NCBI GenBank assembly: GCA_031292175.1
Contig: JARLHQ010000008.1
Coordinates: 1 to 64,000 of the forward strand
Source: Humidesulfovibrio sp.
Lineage (GTDB): Bacteria > Desulfobacterota > Desulfovibrionia > Desulfovibrionales > Desulfovibrionaceae
Direction of reading: 5' to 3'
DNA: 64,000 nt
Position numbers and translations under genes: made by a program. Shown piece after piece: positions 12,303-22,303 of the stretch. Positions within the stretch are counted from its first letter, which is position 1, and every line of letters begins with the position of its first letter. The notes beneath the pieces were generated by a model that was given only the letters and a program-made list of their open reading frames with translations, made no database searches and was not told where the DNA came from.

Positions 12303-12340
12303 GAAACGCCAGCCCCTGTTCTCGCAGGGGCTGGCGTTTC
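12303..12340 (-). terminator. Strong hairpin downstream of serS
   Basis: GAAACGCCAGCCCCTG-ttctcg-CAGGGGCTGGCGTTTC, 16-bp perfect stem. Confidence 0.75.
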
Positions 12341-12376
12341 GGCAGCGCGTTTATTTGGGGGGGGAGCCCCTCGTCC

Positions 12377-13654
12377 TTATTTCATTGCAATCCTTTCCAG
12401 CCCACCCATGTACGGGCGCAGCGCCTTGGGCAGGACAATGCTGCCGTCGGCCTGCTGGCCGTTTTCGAGCACGGCCACCAGGGTGCGGCCCACGGCCAGG
12501 CCGGAGCCGTTCAGGGTATGCAGATACTCACTCTTCTTCGCGCCCTTGGCCTTGAAGCGGATGTTCGCGCGGCGGGCCTGGAAGTCCACGAAGTTCGAGC
12601 AGGACGAAATCTCACGGTACTTGTCCTGGCCGGGCAGCCAGACCTCAATGTCGTAGGTCTTGCAGGAGGAGAAGCCGATGTCGCCGCCGCAGAGCGCGAT
12701 GACGCGGTAGTGCAGGCCCAGGCGTTTGAGCACCGTCTCCGCGTGGCCGGTCAGGAGTTCCAGCTCCTCGAAGGACTGGTCCGGATGGGCGAAGCGCACA
12801 AGCTCCACCTTGTGGAACTGGTGCTGGCGGATGAGGCCCTTGGTGTCCTTGCCGTAGCTGCCGGCCTCGGAGCGGAAGCAGGGGGTCAGCGCGCAGTATG
12901 CCGTGGGCAGCTGGTCCTCTTCGAGCACCTCGCCGGAGTGCAGATTGGTGACGGGCACCTCGGCCGTAGGGATGAGGTAGTATTCCTGCCCCTCGATCTT
13001 GAAGAGGTCCTCCGCGAACTTGGGCAGCTGGCCGGTGCCAATCATGGCCTGCCTGTTGACGATGAAGGGCGGCAGCACTTCCGTGTAGCCGTTCTCGGCG
13101 GCGCAATCGAGCATGAACGCCCCCAGGGCGCGTTCGAGGCGGGCGGCCCAGCCGAAGCTGACGCAGAAGCGCGAGCCCGTGAGCTTGCCCGCGCGCTCAA
13201 AGTCGAGCCCGCCCAGGGTCTGGCCCAGCTCCCAGTGCTCCTTGGGCGTGAAGTCCAGCTTCGGCTTCTCGCCCCAGACGCGGATGACCGGATTGTCCTC
13301 CTCGGAGCAGCCGTCGGGCGTGGATTCGTGCGGGATGTTCGGAACCTTCAAGAGCCAGTCCGACTCCTTGGCCTCGATGACGGCGAGCTCGGCGTCCAGT
13401 TCCTTGATGCGCTCGCCCATCTTGGACAGCGAGGCCATGAGTTCGCTGGCGTCCTGGCCCGCGCGCTTGAGCTTCGCCACCTCCGCAGAGCCCTGGTTGC
13501 GCTCGGACTTGAGGCCCTCGGCCTCGCGGATGAGTGCGATGCGGGATTCGTCCAGGCGGGCGAACTCGGCCACGTCGGGCTCGGTCTTGCAGCGTTTCTT
13601 GAGGCCCTGGCTCACCGCGTCCAGGTTCTTTTGCACGAATTTGAGGTCAAGCAT
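12377..13654 (-). CDS. serS: Seryl-tRNA synthetase
   Basis: [22 protein letters not shown]-terminus; class II motifs ([43 protein letters not shown]). Confidence 0.97.
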   Translation of the reverse strand: MLDLKFVQKNLDAVSQGLKKRCKTEPDVAEFARLDESRIALIREAEGLKSERNQGSAEVAKLKRAGQDASELMASLSKMGERIKELDAELAVIEAKESDWLLKVPNIPHESTPDGCSEEDNPVIRVWGEKPKLDFTPKEHWELGQTLGGLDFERAGKLTGSRFCVSFGWAARLERALGAFMLDCAAENGYTEVLPPFIVNRQAMIGTGQLPKFAEDLFKIEGQEYYLIPTAEVPVTNLHSGEVLEEDQLPTAYCALTPCFRSEAGSYGKDTKGLIRQHQFHKVELVRFAHPDQSFEELELLTGHAETVLKRLGLHYRVIALCGGDIGFSSCKTYDIEVWLPGQDKYREISSCSNFVDFQARRANIRFKAKGAKKSEYLHTLNGSGLAVGRTLVAVLENGQQADGSIVLPKALRPYMGGLERIAMK

Positions 13655-13749
13655 GCTCTGTCTCCTTGAAATAAAGGCGCGGGCGTTTCCGCTCCCCGCC
13701 GTGTACCCAATGCCGGGCCGGGAATAAAGGGGGAAATTTCTTGCGGCGC

Positions 13750-14208
13750 TTACGGGTCGATGCCCTGTTCGATGTTCTTGCGCCGCACATGGAGCAGAAA
13801 GAACACCGCGATGGCCAGGCCGATGGGCCCCAGATCCTGCAGCCACAGGAACAGGGCGGCCAACGGCGCGCCCGCGCAGAGGAACCACACTTGCCGCTTC
13901 TTGCGGCGGTCTATGGGCTTGGCCAGCCAGACGCTCTCCTGGCCGATGAGCCGTTCGAGCGTGGGCAGCAGGCGGCGCAGCTCCGTGTGCTGCATGGGCG
14001 GCAGGGGCAGCTTGAGGCAGCCCGCGGCGGCGCCCAGAAGCGACAGGACGATGAGCGACGGGCTGTGGAAGAGCAGGCCGGGCGGCAGCAGGGCCAGGCT
14101 CGCGTTCTGCACGAGCCAGTTCCAGGGCTCGCGCCGCCGCAGGCGCAGCTTCTGCCACACGTTTTCCGCGCGCTGGCGGAGCAGGGGGATCAGGGTTCCG
14201 CTTTCCAT
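13750..14208 (-). CDS. Hypothetical membrane protein
   Basis: 153-aa [15 protein letters not shown]... with several hydrophobic segments. Confidence 0.6.
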   Translation of the reverse strand: MESGTLIPLLRQRAENVWQKLRLRRREPWNWLVQNASLALLPPGLLFHSPSLIVLSLLGAAAGCLKLPLPPMQHTELRRLLPTLERLIGQESVWLAKPIDRRKKRQVWFLCAGAPLAALFLWLQDLGPIGLAIAVFFLLHVRRKNIEQGIDP

Positions 14209-14264
14209 GCCTTCCAATTGCCACGCGCGGCCCGCTTCTGTAAACAAGAGCCGGGGGGAGGCAC

Positions 14265-14798
14265 ATGAAAAACACCGCGCATCACGATCTGTTGGAACAG
14301 GAAGGCGCGCTCCGGCTGGAGCGCCTGGCCTCGGACGCCGCACGGCTGGTGACGAAGAACGGCTGGCTGCTCGCCACGGCGGAGTCGTGCACCGGCGGAC
14401 TTCTGGCCAGCACGCTCACCAATCTGTCCGGCAGCTCGACCTGGTTCCACGGCGGGGTGGTGGCCTATTCCAACGCCCTCAAAAGCGGGCTTCTCGGCGT
14501 CGATCCCGCGCTCATCGAGACGCATGGGGCCGTGAGCGAGGCCGTGGTGCTGGCCATGGCCCAGGGCGCGCTCGCGCTGCCCGGAATGCCCGAGGGCAAG
14601 GGCTGTTCCGTGGCCATCTCCGGCATCGCCGGACCCACCGGCGGCACGCGGGAAAAGCCTGTGGGCACGGTGTGGATCGGCTGGGCCTGGCCAGGCGGTG
14701 GCAGGGCCGAGGCCTTTCTGTTCCGGGGGGCGCGCGCGGCCGTGAAGGCCCAGAGCGTGGCCGGGGCGCTTTTCGGCATGGTGACGTTCGTCAGATAA
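14265..14798 (+). CDS. CinA-family protein (nicotinamide-nucleotide amidohydrolase-like, PncC)
   Basis: [56 protein letters not shown]. Confidence 0.92.
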   Translation: MKNTAHHDLLEQEGALRLERLASDAARLVTKNGWLLATAESCTGGLLASTLTNLSGSSTWFHGGVVAYSNALKSGLLGVDPALIETHGAVSEAVVLAMAQGALALPGMPEGKGCSVAISGIAGPTGGTREKPVGTVWIGWAWPGGGRAEAFLFRGARAAVKAQSVAGALFGMVTFVR

Positions 14799-14815
14799 CC
14801 CGCAGGAGACGGCGC

Positions 14816-15430
14816 ATGGCCGGAACCTTCCGCTGTTTCGTGGGGCTGCCCCTGCCGCGGGACTGGGGCGTGTCCCTTTCCCGTGTGGCCGGCCGGCTTT
14901 CCGGGCGGCTCGCCTCGCGCATTTCCTGGACCCGGCCGGACAACTGGCACATCACCTTGAAGTTTTTGGGTGAGGTGGAGCAAGCGCGGGTGCCGGAGAT
15001 CACCTCGGCGCTCGTGGAGATTTCCTTTGCGCCCCTGGCGCTGCGCCTGGGCGGGGCGGGGACGTTTTCGGCGGATGCGCGGTCTGGGGCGCACGCGCCG
15101 CGAACGCTTTGGGTCGCCCTGGCCGAAGGGGACGCGGCGGTTTCGCGGTTGGCGGAGTGGGTGGAACAGGTCCTCGCGCCTTTGGGCTTCGGCGCGCGCG
15201 CGAACGGTTTCCGGGCGCACGTGACCCTGGGCCGGGTGAAGGCGCCGGCTGCGGGCGAGGACTGGGGGCTTGTGGACCGCGAACTGGGGGCCGAGAATTT
15301 CGCACCCGCGCTGGTGGGGGAGATGGTGCTCTGGCGGAGCATACTTGGGCCCGCGGGGCCCAAGTACGTCGCCCTGGAAGGTTATCCGGCCCGCGGCAAC
15401 GGCGGGGGGCTGGCTGGAGGGACCGCCTAG
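14816..15430 (+). CDS. thpR: RNA 2',3'-cyclic phosphodiesterase (2H phosphoesterase)
   Basis: FRCFVGLPLP; NWHITLKFLGEV; FRAHVTLGRVK (two HxT/L motifs). Confidence 0.92.
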   Translation: MAGTFRCFVGLPLPRDWGVSLSRVAGRLSGRLASRISWTRPDNWHITLKFLGEVEQARVPEITSALVEISFAPLALRLGGAGTFSADARSGAHAPRTLWVALAEGDAAVSRLAEWVEQVLAPLGFGARANGFRAHVTLGRVKAPAAGEDWGLVDRELGAENFAPALVGEMVLWRSILGPAGPKYVALEGYPARGNGGGLAGGTA

Positions 15431-15927
15431 GCTGCGGTGTAGTCCCCCCGGTTGAACTTGATCCGCTCCGTCACCGTCATGGCTTCAAGCTCGGAGACCA
15501 CGCCCTGAAGCGCGGGGTGGCTCTGGGCAAGATTGGGATTGGCGCTCTTTATGTCCTGCACGGCGCTGTCAATGTCGTCGAGCACCCCATACGCCGTCTT
15601 CAGGCTGGAGGAACTCGACGTGCTCTGCAGATTCTGAGCGTACTGGTCCCATTTGTTGAGCACGCTGTCCACCTTGTCCATAATCCCACTCTCCGCCTTG
15701 GTTACCTCGCCTGTGGCCTCGACATTCTGCGTCCCGATAAGGGCCGAAAGGGTGCCGAGCCCGCCTGGAGGAAGCAGGGAAGTGGTGCTGCTCGTGGTCT
15801 GCGCGCTCGTCTTGGCGACTTCATCGCTCAAGATGTCGCCGAATGCGGTGTTGGACTGTGTGCCGCGGTTCGTCTGGGGGGTCTGGTCCAGACGGACGCT
15901 CTCCAACTGGTCAGGAAGGATCTTCAT
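15427..15927 (-). CDS. Hypothetical protein
   Basis: 166-aa ORF, low-complexity Ser/Thr N-terminal half. Confidence 0.6.
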   Translation of the reverse strand: MKILPDQLESVRLDQTPQTNRGTQSNTAFGDILSDEVAKTSAQTTSSTTSLLPPGGLGTLSALIGTQNVEATGEVTKAESGIMDKVDSVLNKWDQYAQNLQSTSSSSSLKTAYGVLDDIDSAVQDIKSANPNLAQSHPALQGVVSELEAMTVTERIKFNRGDYTAA

Positions 15928-16294
15928 GGCAACTCCTCACCCTGTGTTTTGCTTTCGATGTGCAGAGACCATGCCAAGGCGCTGTGTCTCATTTATGCTG
16001 AAATTGTATGACTTTTTGTGACAGCGCGGGGGGAAAATCTTGCCACACGGACATGCGCACACCCGGCTGCGGCTTGATTTTTGATACAGGATGCCGCCTT
16101 GCTTGTCCATCCGGCGCCCGCCCCCATCCCCGCTCTCTGGGCCATTCCGGGCGGGTTGCGCTGGCCGCGTTCGTCCACCTTTCTTATCGACGGTTATTTG
16201 TGCTTGCATTAGCGGACATTGGTGATTAATTTCACAGTGTCCCATTTCCTCTCTTCGCTGAAGGGGGGCAACACAAGCCACAAGGGAGAGCGCC

Positions 16295-16738
16295 ATGGCC
16301 CAAATCAAGAAGATTCTTTGCGCAGTGGACTTTTCCGAGCACAGCCCCGCCGTTGCGGAGTACGCCCGGATTCTGGCCCAGGGCCTGGGGGCCAAGGTTG
16401 TCTGCCTGTACGTCGCCCCATCCCTGTCCCAGTACGTGGGCTTCCATGTGCCGCCCAGCTCCATTGAGAACTTCGTGGGCGAGATCGTCACGGGCGCCGA
16501 GGCCACCATGAGCGCCTTCCTGAACGAGAACTTCCAAGGCGCAGTGGTCGAGGGCCACGTGGTCACCGGCTACGCGGCCGAGGAGATTTTCGCCATGGCG
16601 GACAAGGAGAAGGCGGACCTCATCATCATGGGCACCCATGGCCGCAAGGGCATCGACCGCATCCTCTTCGGCTCCGTGGCCGAGAAGGTGGTCAAGGGCG
16701 CCAAGTGCCCGGTGATGACCATCCGTCCCGCAGGGTAA
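16295..16738 (+). CDS. Universal stress protein (UspA family)
   Basis: KILCAVDFSEHSPAVAEYA; DLIIMGTHGRKGIDRILFGSVAEKVVKGAKCPVMTIR. Confidence 0.95.
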   Translation: MAQIKKILCAVDFSEHSPAVAEYARILAQGLGAKVVCLYVAPSLSQYVGFHVPPSSIENFVGEIVTGAEATMSAFLNENFQGAVVEGHVVTGYAAEEIFAMADKEKADLIIMGTHGRKGIDRILFGSVAEKVVKGAKCPVMTIRPAG

Positions 16739-16746
16739 CAACCAGA

Positions 16747-16829
16747 GACGCCTGGACGACCGGGCGGGTTACGTATATGAAGGCGCTTCTTGGGGCGGCC
16801 CGCCGGGCTGCCCCAGGCGTCCTTTTTTT
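16747..16829 (+). terminator. Nested terminator after usp
   Basis: Outer stem GACGCCTGG/CCAGGCGTC, inner TGGGGC...GCCCCA, followed by CTTTTTTT. Confidence 0.75.
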
Positions 16830-16868
16830 ATTGCGCACACGCCATTGCGCCAACGTACAGGAGCATCC

Positions 16869-17969
16869 ATGTCCAGCCAGCGCGTCCGGCCAGAGATCCT
16901 CGACTTCGTTCCCTACGTGCCGGGGCTCTCCATTGAGGAGATCAAGGCCAAGTACGGTCTTGAGAATGTCATCAAGCTCGCCAGCAACGAGAATCCCCTG
17001 GGCGTCTCGCCCCTGGTGGCCGAGGCCATCATCCGCGCGGCCACGGAAGTGCACCGCTACCCCCAGAACCACACCCCGCGCCTGGCCCAGGCCATCGCCG
17101 CGGCCATGGGCGTCGCCGCCGAGCAGGTGGTGACGGGCAACGGCTCGGACGAGATCATCGACCTGCTGATGCGCGTGGTGGCCCAGCCGGGCAAGGATAA
17201 CGTGCTCTGCTATGAGCACTCCTTCAGCATGTACGGGCTCACGGCGCGGCTGTGCGGCGTGGCCTACCGCGAGGTTCCGCGGGGCGAGGGCTACCGTCTC
17301 CCGCTGGAGTCCCTGGCCGAGGCCGTGGACGAGAACACCGCGCTCGTTTTTGTCACCAGCCCGGACAACCCGACGGGCCAGACCGCGCGCGCGGAGGAGC
17401 TCCTGGTCCTCTCCGGCGTGCTGCCCGCCGGGGCGCTCCTGGTGGTGGACGAGGCTTACATGGATTTCGCCTGGCCGCCGGAGGAATACTCCATGTTGAA
17501 CATGGTGGCCGAGCTGGACAACCTGGTCGTGCTGCGCACCTTCTCCAAGGCCTACGGGCTGGCCGGCCTACGCCTGGGTTACGGCGTCATGCCCCTGTGG
17601 CTGGCTTCGCTGGTGCGACGCGCCCGGCCTCCGTTCACGGTGAACCTCATCGCCGAGGAGGCCGCGCTGACCGCGCTCGCGGACGACAACTACTACAGCG
17701 CCACTTTGGAGGTGGTGTTCCAGGGCCGGGAGCGGCTGCTCACCCGTCTGCCGGAGCTCGGCTGCGAGGTCTGGCCCTCGCAGGCCAACTTCGTCATGTT
17801 CCGCCCGCCGTATCCGGCCGGGGACGTGTGCGAGGAACTGCTCAAGCGCGGCGTCATCGTGCGGCATCTGAAGAGCTTCGGCCTGCCCGACAACATCCGC
17901 GTCAACGTGGGCACCAAGGCCGAGACCGAGGCGTTCCTGAAGGCCCTTGAGGAGATCCTGCATGGCTAG
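16869..17969 (+). CDS. hisC: Histidinol-phosphate aminotransferase
   Basis: LASNENPLGVSP; GNGSDEIIDLL; VVDEAYMDFA; RTFSKAYGLAGLRLGYG. Confidence 0.96.
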   Translation: MSSQRVRPEILDFVPYVPGLSIEEIKAKYGLENVIKLASNENPLGVSPLVAEAIIRAATEVHRYPQNHTPRLAQAIAAAMGVAAEQVVTGNGSDEIIDLLMRVVAQPGKDNVLCYEHSFSMYGLTARLCGVAYREVPRGEGYRLPLESLAEAVDENTALVFVTSPDNPTGQTARAEELLVLSGVLPAGALLVVDEAYMDFAWPPEEYSMLNMVAELDNLVVLRTFSKAYGLAGLRLGYGVMPLWLASLVRRARPPFTVNLIAEEAALTALADDNYYSATLEVVFQGRERLLTRLPELGCEVWPSQANFVMFRPPYPAGDVCEELLKRGVIVRHLKSFGLPDNIRVNVGTKAETEAFLKALEEILHG

Positions 17970-18630
17970 CGACACGCCAATGATCGTGACCCTGGACGGC
18001 CCGGCCGGCGTGGGCAAAAGCACCTTGGCCGCGCGCCTGGCCGGCGAGCTGGGCCTCGCCTTTCTGGACACCGGGGCCATGTTCCGCGCCGCGGCCTATA
18101 CCCTGGGCGAGGGCGCCTGGGACTGGACCCAGGGCATTTTGCAGCAGAAGCTGGGCGACTTCGATTTTTCGCTCCGAGGCAGCGGCAAGGACACGCAGCT
18201 TTTGCTGAACGGCCAGCCCCTGCCCGAGGCGATCCGCAGCGAGGAGGCCGGACGTTGGGCCTCGCAGCTCGCGGTGGTGCCCTCGGTGCGCGCGTACATG
18301 AAGATGGCGCAGATCTTCCTGGGCCAGACCACGGCGCTGGTGGCCGAGGGCCGCGACATGGGCACCGTGGTGTTCCCCGGCGCGCGGCACAAGTTCTTCC
18401 TCGACGCCGACCCGGACGAACGCGCGCGCAGGCGTTGCCTTCAGCTGGAGACCCAGGGCAAGCCCGCCGATCTCTCGACCATTGCCGCGAGCATCCGCCA
18501 GCGCGACGACCAGGACCGCAACCGCAGCATCGCGCCGCTCAAGCCCGCTCCGGACGCCGTTGTGGTGGACACCACGCGTTTGACAGAAGATGAGGTGCTG
18601 GAAAAGGTGCTTGGCCTCGTCCGTGGATAG
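17962..18630 (+). CDS. cmk: (d)CMP kinase
   Basis: VTLDGPAGVGKSTLAARLA P-loop; AEGRDMGTVVFPGARHKFFLDA; RQRDDQDRNRSIAPLKPA. Confidence 0.95.
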   Translation: MASDTPMIVTLDGPAGVGKSTLAARLAGELGLAFLDTGAMFRAAAYTLGEGAWDWTQGILQQKLGDFDFSLRGSGKDTQLLLNGQPLPEAIRSEEAGRWASQLAVVPSVRAYMKMAQIFLGQTTALVAEGRDMGTVVFPGARHKFFLDADPDERARRRCLQLETQGKPADLSTIAASIRQRDDQDRNRSIAPLKPAPDAVVVDTTRLTEDEVLEKVLGLVRG

Positions 18631-18697
18631 GCTTCCGGGCTGAGGCCCGCCAACGGGGCTTGGCTGGCCGGGCGCACGGCCCGGCGGGTCAGAGGCG

Positions 18698-18979
18698 TCA
18701 GGCCCCGCGCTTGTAGCCGATGGTGACGGTTTCCCCCCGGGCGATGACCGGGATGCGGCGCACCCCGCCGGAAAGCCGGAGCATCTCCGCCAGGGCCTCG
18801 GGGTCGGCCTCCACATCCAGAAATTCAGCGCGTGGCATGGCCTTGCGCGCACGGTTCGTGTGCGGGCAGCCCACCTTGCCGTAGATGCGCGCGCCCGCGC
18901 CCCGGTCCCCAACAGGGGCCTCGGGTAAGGCGCCACCCGCCAGGGGCAGGGAGCGGAAGCCCTTGTCCGCCTCGCTCAT
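18698..18979 (-). CDS. Glutaredoxin-like protein (resembles Cys form of UXX-star family)
   Basis: RIYGKVGCPHTNRARKAMP...RRIPVIARGETVTIGYKRGA. Confidence 0.65.
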   Translation of the reverse strand: MSEADKGFRSLPLAGGALPEAPVGDRGAGARIYGKVGCPHTNRARKAMPRAEFLDVEADPEALAEMLRLSGGVRRIPVIARGETVTIGYKRGA

Positions 18980-18984
18980 GCTCC

Positions 18985-19647
18985 CTAGATCGTCGCCAGA
19001 AGATTGGTGGTCAACGTGCTGAGCTTCTGCGTGCCACCGTTCTTGTAGTACTTGTAGATGCTCTCACCCTGGCCAGACAGGGCGTTTTCCAATTCCGACA
19101 GGCTCAGGGAGCCGTTGGAGTTGGTGTCCATCTTGACGAAGGCGTTGGAGGTGAGCGAGACTTCGGAGGCGGAAAGCTTGCCGTCGCCATTGGTGTCGTT
19201 GGCGGAGATGTATGCCTTGGCGGCCATCTTCACGTAGGTGTTGACGGCGGCGTTGCTGCTGGTGGAGCTCGTGCCATTAAGCAGCGAGGTGGTCACGTCC
19301 TTTTGCCCGGAGCTGGCGCCGCCGTTCTTGTAATAAGCGAAGATGGCGTTGTCGTCGCCGGAGAGGGCGGTCTTCATCTCCGAGAGGCTGACGTAGCCGT
19401 CGCTGTTCTTATCGAGAGCGGCGAAGGCCGCGGCGGAGATGCTCACCTCGTCGCTGCTGAGCTTGCCGTCGTTGTCCTTGTCGTTGTCCTTGATGTATTT
19501 GGCGGCCGCGAGGTTCGAGTACGTCCCCTTGGGCAGGATGGACGTGGCTGTGGATGAGGACGAGGATGAGGTGCTGTCGGTGCTCGAATTGCTCTCGCTC
19601 TCGTAGTTCAGGTACATTTCATTGGCGATGGCTGGGTTGATGCGCAT
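18985..19647 (-). CDS. EF-hand domain protein with duplicated EF-hand module
   Basis: Loops DNDKDNDGKLSSDE, DKNSDGYVSLSE, DTNGDGKLSASE, DTNSNGSLSLSE; start MRINPAIANEMYLNYES. Confidence 0.88.
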   Translation of the reverse strand: MRINPAIANEMYLNYESESNSSTDSTSSSSSSTATSILPKGTYSNLAAAKYIKDNDKDNDGKLSSDEVSISAAAFAALDKNSDGYVSLSEMKTALSGDDNAIFAYYKNGGASSGQKDVTTSLLNGTSSTSSNAAVNTYVKMAAKAYISANDTNGDGKLSASEVSLTSNAFVKMDTNSNGSLSLSELENALSGQGESIYKYYKNGGTQKLSTLTTNLLATI

Positions 19648-19772
19648 ATTTTTCCCTCCTGCCGCGAATTTGCATAATTCAGTCCAGCCTTCCGTGCGGG
19701 ACATTCTTGCCGTCGGCCCCGGCTCGCGGTACACAGAACATACCTTGGAACGCATACCCTCAGGAGCCCGCC

Positions 19773-20525
19773 ATGAAGCGCACCCTTTCCCTCGCCCTTG
19801 CCATGAGCCTGTTCGCGGCGCCCGCATTCGCCGGCTGGACCGACGTGCTGGACAAGGTCCAGCAGCAGATCCCCGCCGCCAGCCCCGGCTCGTCCAGTTC
19901 CTCCAATCTTGGCGCGGGCCTCTCGGATACGGAAATCACCAAGGGCCTGAAGGAGGCCCTGGCCAAGGGCGCCACCTCGGCCGTGAACAACCTGGGCAAA
20001 AGCGACGGCTACTTCGCCAACCAGGCCGTGAAGATCCTGCTGCCTGATTCCCTGCGGAAACTTGAAACGCCCCTGCGCTTGGCCGGGCAGGGCCAGCTCG
20101 TCGACGACCTGGTGCTGGCCATGAACCGTGCGGCGGAGAAGGCCGTGCCTCAGGCCGCGAACATCCTGGGCGACGCGGTGAAGAGCATGAGCGTCTCCGA
20201 CGCCAAGGGCATCCTGACCGGCGGGGAGGACTCGGCCACGCAGTACTTCCGCAAGTCGAGCGGGGAGAAGATCGGCGAAATGATGAAGCCGATCATCGCC
20301 AAGAGCATGGAGTCCGTGGGCGTGGCCAAGGCCTACAAGCGGCTCACCTCCAGCCCCCTGGCCGCCAGCGCGGCCCAGGCCTACGGTCTGGACCTGGACT
20401 CCTATGTGAACACCAAGGCCCAGGATGGCCTGTTCTACATGATCGCCAAGGAGGAGAAGGACATCCGTGAAAACCCGGCGCAGCGCACCACGTCCATCCT
20501 CAAGCAGGTTTTCGGCGGCAAGTAG
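19773..20525 (+). CDS. DUF4197 domain-containing secreted protein
   Basis: Signal peptide MKRTLSLALAMSLFAAPAFA; EITKGLKEALAKGATSAVNNLGKSDGYFANQAVKILLPDSL. Confidence 0.85.
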   Translation: MKRTLSLALAMSLFAAPAFAGWTDVLDKVQQQIPAASPGSSSSSNLGAGLSDTEITKGLKEALAKGATSAVNNLGKSDGYFANQAVKILLPDSLRKLETPLRLAGQGQLVDDLVLAMNRAAEKAVPQAANILGDAVKSMSVSDAKGILTGGEDSATQYFRKSSGEKIGEMMKPIIAKSMESVGVAKAYKRLTSSPLAASAAQAYGLDLDSYVNTKAQDGLFYMIAKEEKDIRENPAQRTTSILKQVFGGK

Positions 20526-20563
20526 CCGCGCCCCGCAACAGGCCAAGCCCCAAGGAGGCAGCC

Positions 20564-21649
20564 ATGCACAAGGTGCTCATTGAGCCCGCTGATTATCAGA
20601 GCTGCCGCCCGGCAGTGGAGAAGGCCTTCACGACCTTCGCCCCGAAGGTGCGCGGTCGGAAGGTGTTGGTGAAACCCAACGTGCTGCGCGCCGCGCGGCC
20701 CGAGGAGGCCGTGACCACGCATCCGGCCGTGCTGCGCGCCGTGGTGGAATGCCTGCGGGACCTGGGCGCGGGCGACATCACCGTCGGCGACAACCCCGGG
20801 GTCATGGGCTATGGGGCCAACGAGGCCAGCTTCGAGCGCGCCGGGCTCATCGAGGCCTCCCTTGGCCACTACAAGAACATCGGCCTGGACGCGGAGGAGG
20901 TGCCTTTCTCGGTTTTGGGCGACACCTCGGCCCTGTCCGCCGTGAGCGTGTCGCGCGCGGTCCTGGAGGCGGATGTCTACATCTCCCTGCCCAAGTTCAA
21001 GACCCACGGCCTCACGGTCATGACCGGAGCGGTGAAGAACAGCTATGGTATTCTGCCCGGCGCGCAGAAGGCGCGCCTGCACAAGCTGGCCGGCAGCCCG
21101 GAGCGCTTTCAGGAGGTGGTGGTGGATGTGTTCCGCCTGCGCCCGCCAGACCTGATCCTGGTGGACGCCGTCCTGGGCATGCAGGGCAACGGTCCGGCCT
21201 CCACGGACCTGCGCTGGGTGGGGCGGCTGCTTGCGGGCGACAACGCCGTGGCGGTTGATGCCGTCATCTGCCGCCTGATGGGCCTGGACCCGGCGTTGCT
21301 CCGGCTGCTCACCAAAGCCAAGGATTTGGGGTTGGGTGATTTTTCACCCGAGGCCATCATGGTGCTCGGCGACCTCGTGCCCCTGGAGGGCTTCCGCCTG
21401 CCGCCGCTCGACGGTGGGGCCACCCACCGCTCGCCCGGCCTCCAACAGCTGCTGGAGAACCGCATCGCCATGCGCCCCAAGGCGGACCCCGCGCGCTGCA
21501 CGGGCTGCGGCACCTGCGTGGCCCAGTGCCCGGCCCAGGCGCTGTCCGTGGTGGACGGCGTGGCCGTGGCGGACAAGGACAAGTGCATCGGCTGCTTCTG
21601 TTGTCAGGAGATGTGCCCGGAGAAGGCCATCTCTCTTGTGGCGGCGTAG
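20564..21649 (+). CDS. DUF362 domain-containing ferredoxin-type protein
   Basis: KVLVKPNVLRAARPEEAVTTHP; two 4Fe-4S motifs CTGCGTCVAQCP and CIGCFCCQEMCP. Confidence 0.9.
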   Translation: MHKVLIEPADYQSCRPAVEKAFTTFAPKVRGRKVLVKPNVLRAARPEEAVTTHPAVLRAVVECLRDLGAGDITVGDNPGVMGYGANEASFERAGLIEASLGHYKNIGLDAEEVPFSVLGDTSALSAVSVSRAVLEADVYISLPKFKTHGLTVMTGAVKNSYGILPGAQKARLHKLAGSPERFQEVVVDVFRLRPPDLILVDAVLGMQGNGPASTDLRWVGRLLAGDNAVAVDAVICRLMGLDPALLRLLTKAKDLGLGDFSPEAIMVLGDLVPLEGFRLPPLDGGATHRSPGLQQLLENRIAMRPKADPARCTGCGTCVAQCPAQALSVVDGVAVADKDKCIGCFCCQEMCPEKAISLVAA

Positions 21650-21706
21650 GCTGGCGGGGCCCGGAAATCGCGCCGCGCAACCGCGACGGAAACAGGAGGG
21701 GGCGCT

Positions 21707-22294
21707 ATGCGCAGACGAATGAAATGGATGCTGGCGGGAGGCGTGCTTGCGCTGCTCATGCTCGGCGGGTTCGCGTTCGCCTCGCCCTACCTCTCCGTGC
21801 ATGCCCTGCGCCAGGCGGCGGTGAACAAGGACACGGCCACGCTCTCGGAGCACGTGGACTTCCCGGCGTTCCGCCAGAGCCTCAAGGACAATTTCAGCGC
21901 TTGGCTGAACGAGGAGCTGCGCAAGGATCCGAAGAATCCGCTGGCGGCCATCGGGCTCATGTTCGGCGGGAGCCTCGTCGATCAGCTGGTGGATGCCTTC
22001 ACCACCCCGGAGAATCTCGCCCGGCTGGTGCGCGGACACGTGCCGCAGGACCCCGCGTCCGGCCCCATGGCGTTCGCCCCCGTGCTTTCACCCGGGGCCC
22101 CGGCCGCGCCCTCCATGTCCGTGTCGGAAGCGGGCGCCGCCGCGCCGCCCTCGGTGAGCATGGGCTATGAGGGGGTGAGCCGCTTTGTGGTGCGCATTGC
22201 GGACCACAAGCCGGGAGCCCGGCCGCTGACGCTGGAGTTCCGGCGCGACGGGCTCTTTTCCTGGAAGCTTTGCGCCCTGCGACTGCCGAGGTAG
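21707..22294 (+). CDS. DUF2939 domain-containing protein
   Basis: N-terminal TM, ASPYLSVHALRQAAVNKDTATLSEHVDFPAFRQSLKDNF. Confidence 0.8.
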   Translation: MRRRMKWMLAGGVLALLMLGGFAFASPYLSVHALRQAAVNKDTATLSEHVDFPAFRQSLKDNFSAWLNEELRKDPKNPLAAIGLMFGGSLVDQLVDAFTTPENLARLVRGHVPQDPASGPMAFAPVLSPGAPAAPSMSVSEAGAAAPPSVSMGYEGVSRFVVRIADHKPGARPLTLEFRRDGLFSWKLCALRLPR

Positions 22295-22303
22295 AGCTTT
22301 CGG

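Noticed and set aside
18698-18979. Possible selenoprotein (UXX-star family)
   Set aside because: Encodes Cys (GCPHT) with no in-frame TGA, so no Sec decoding here.
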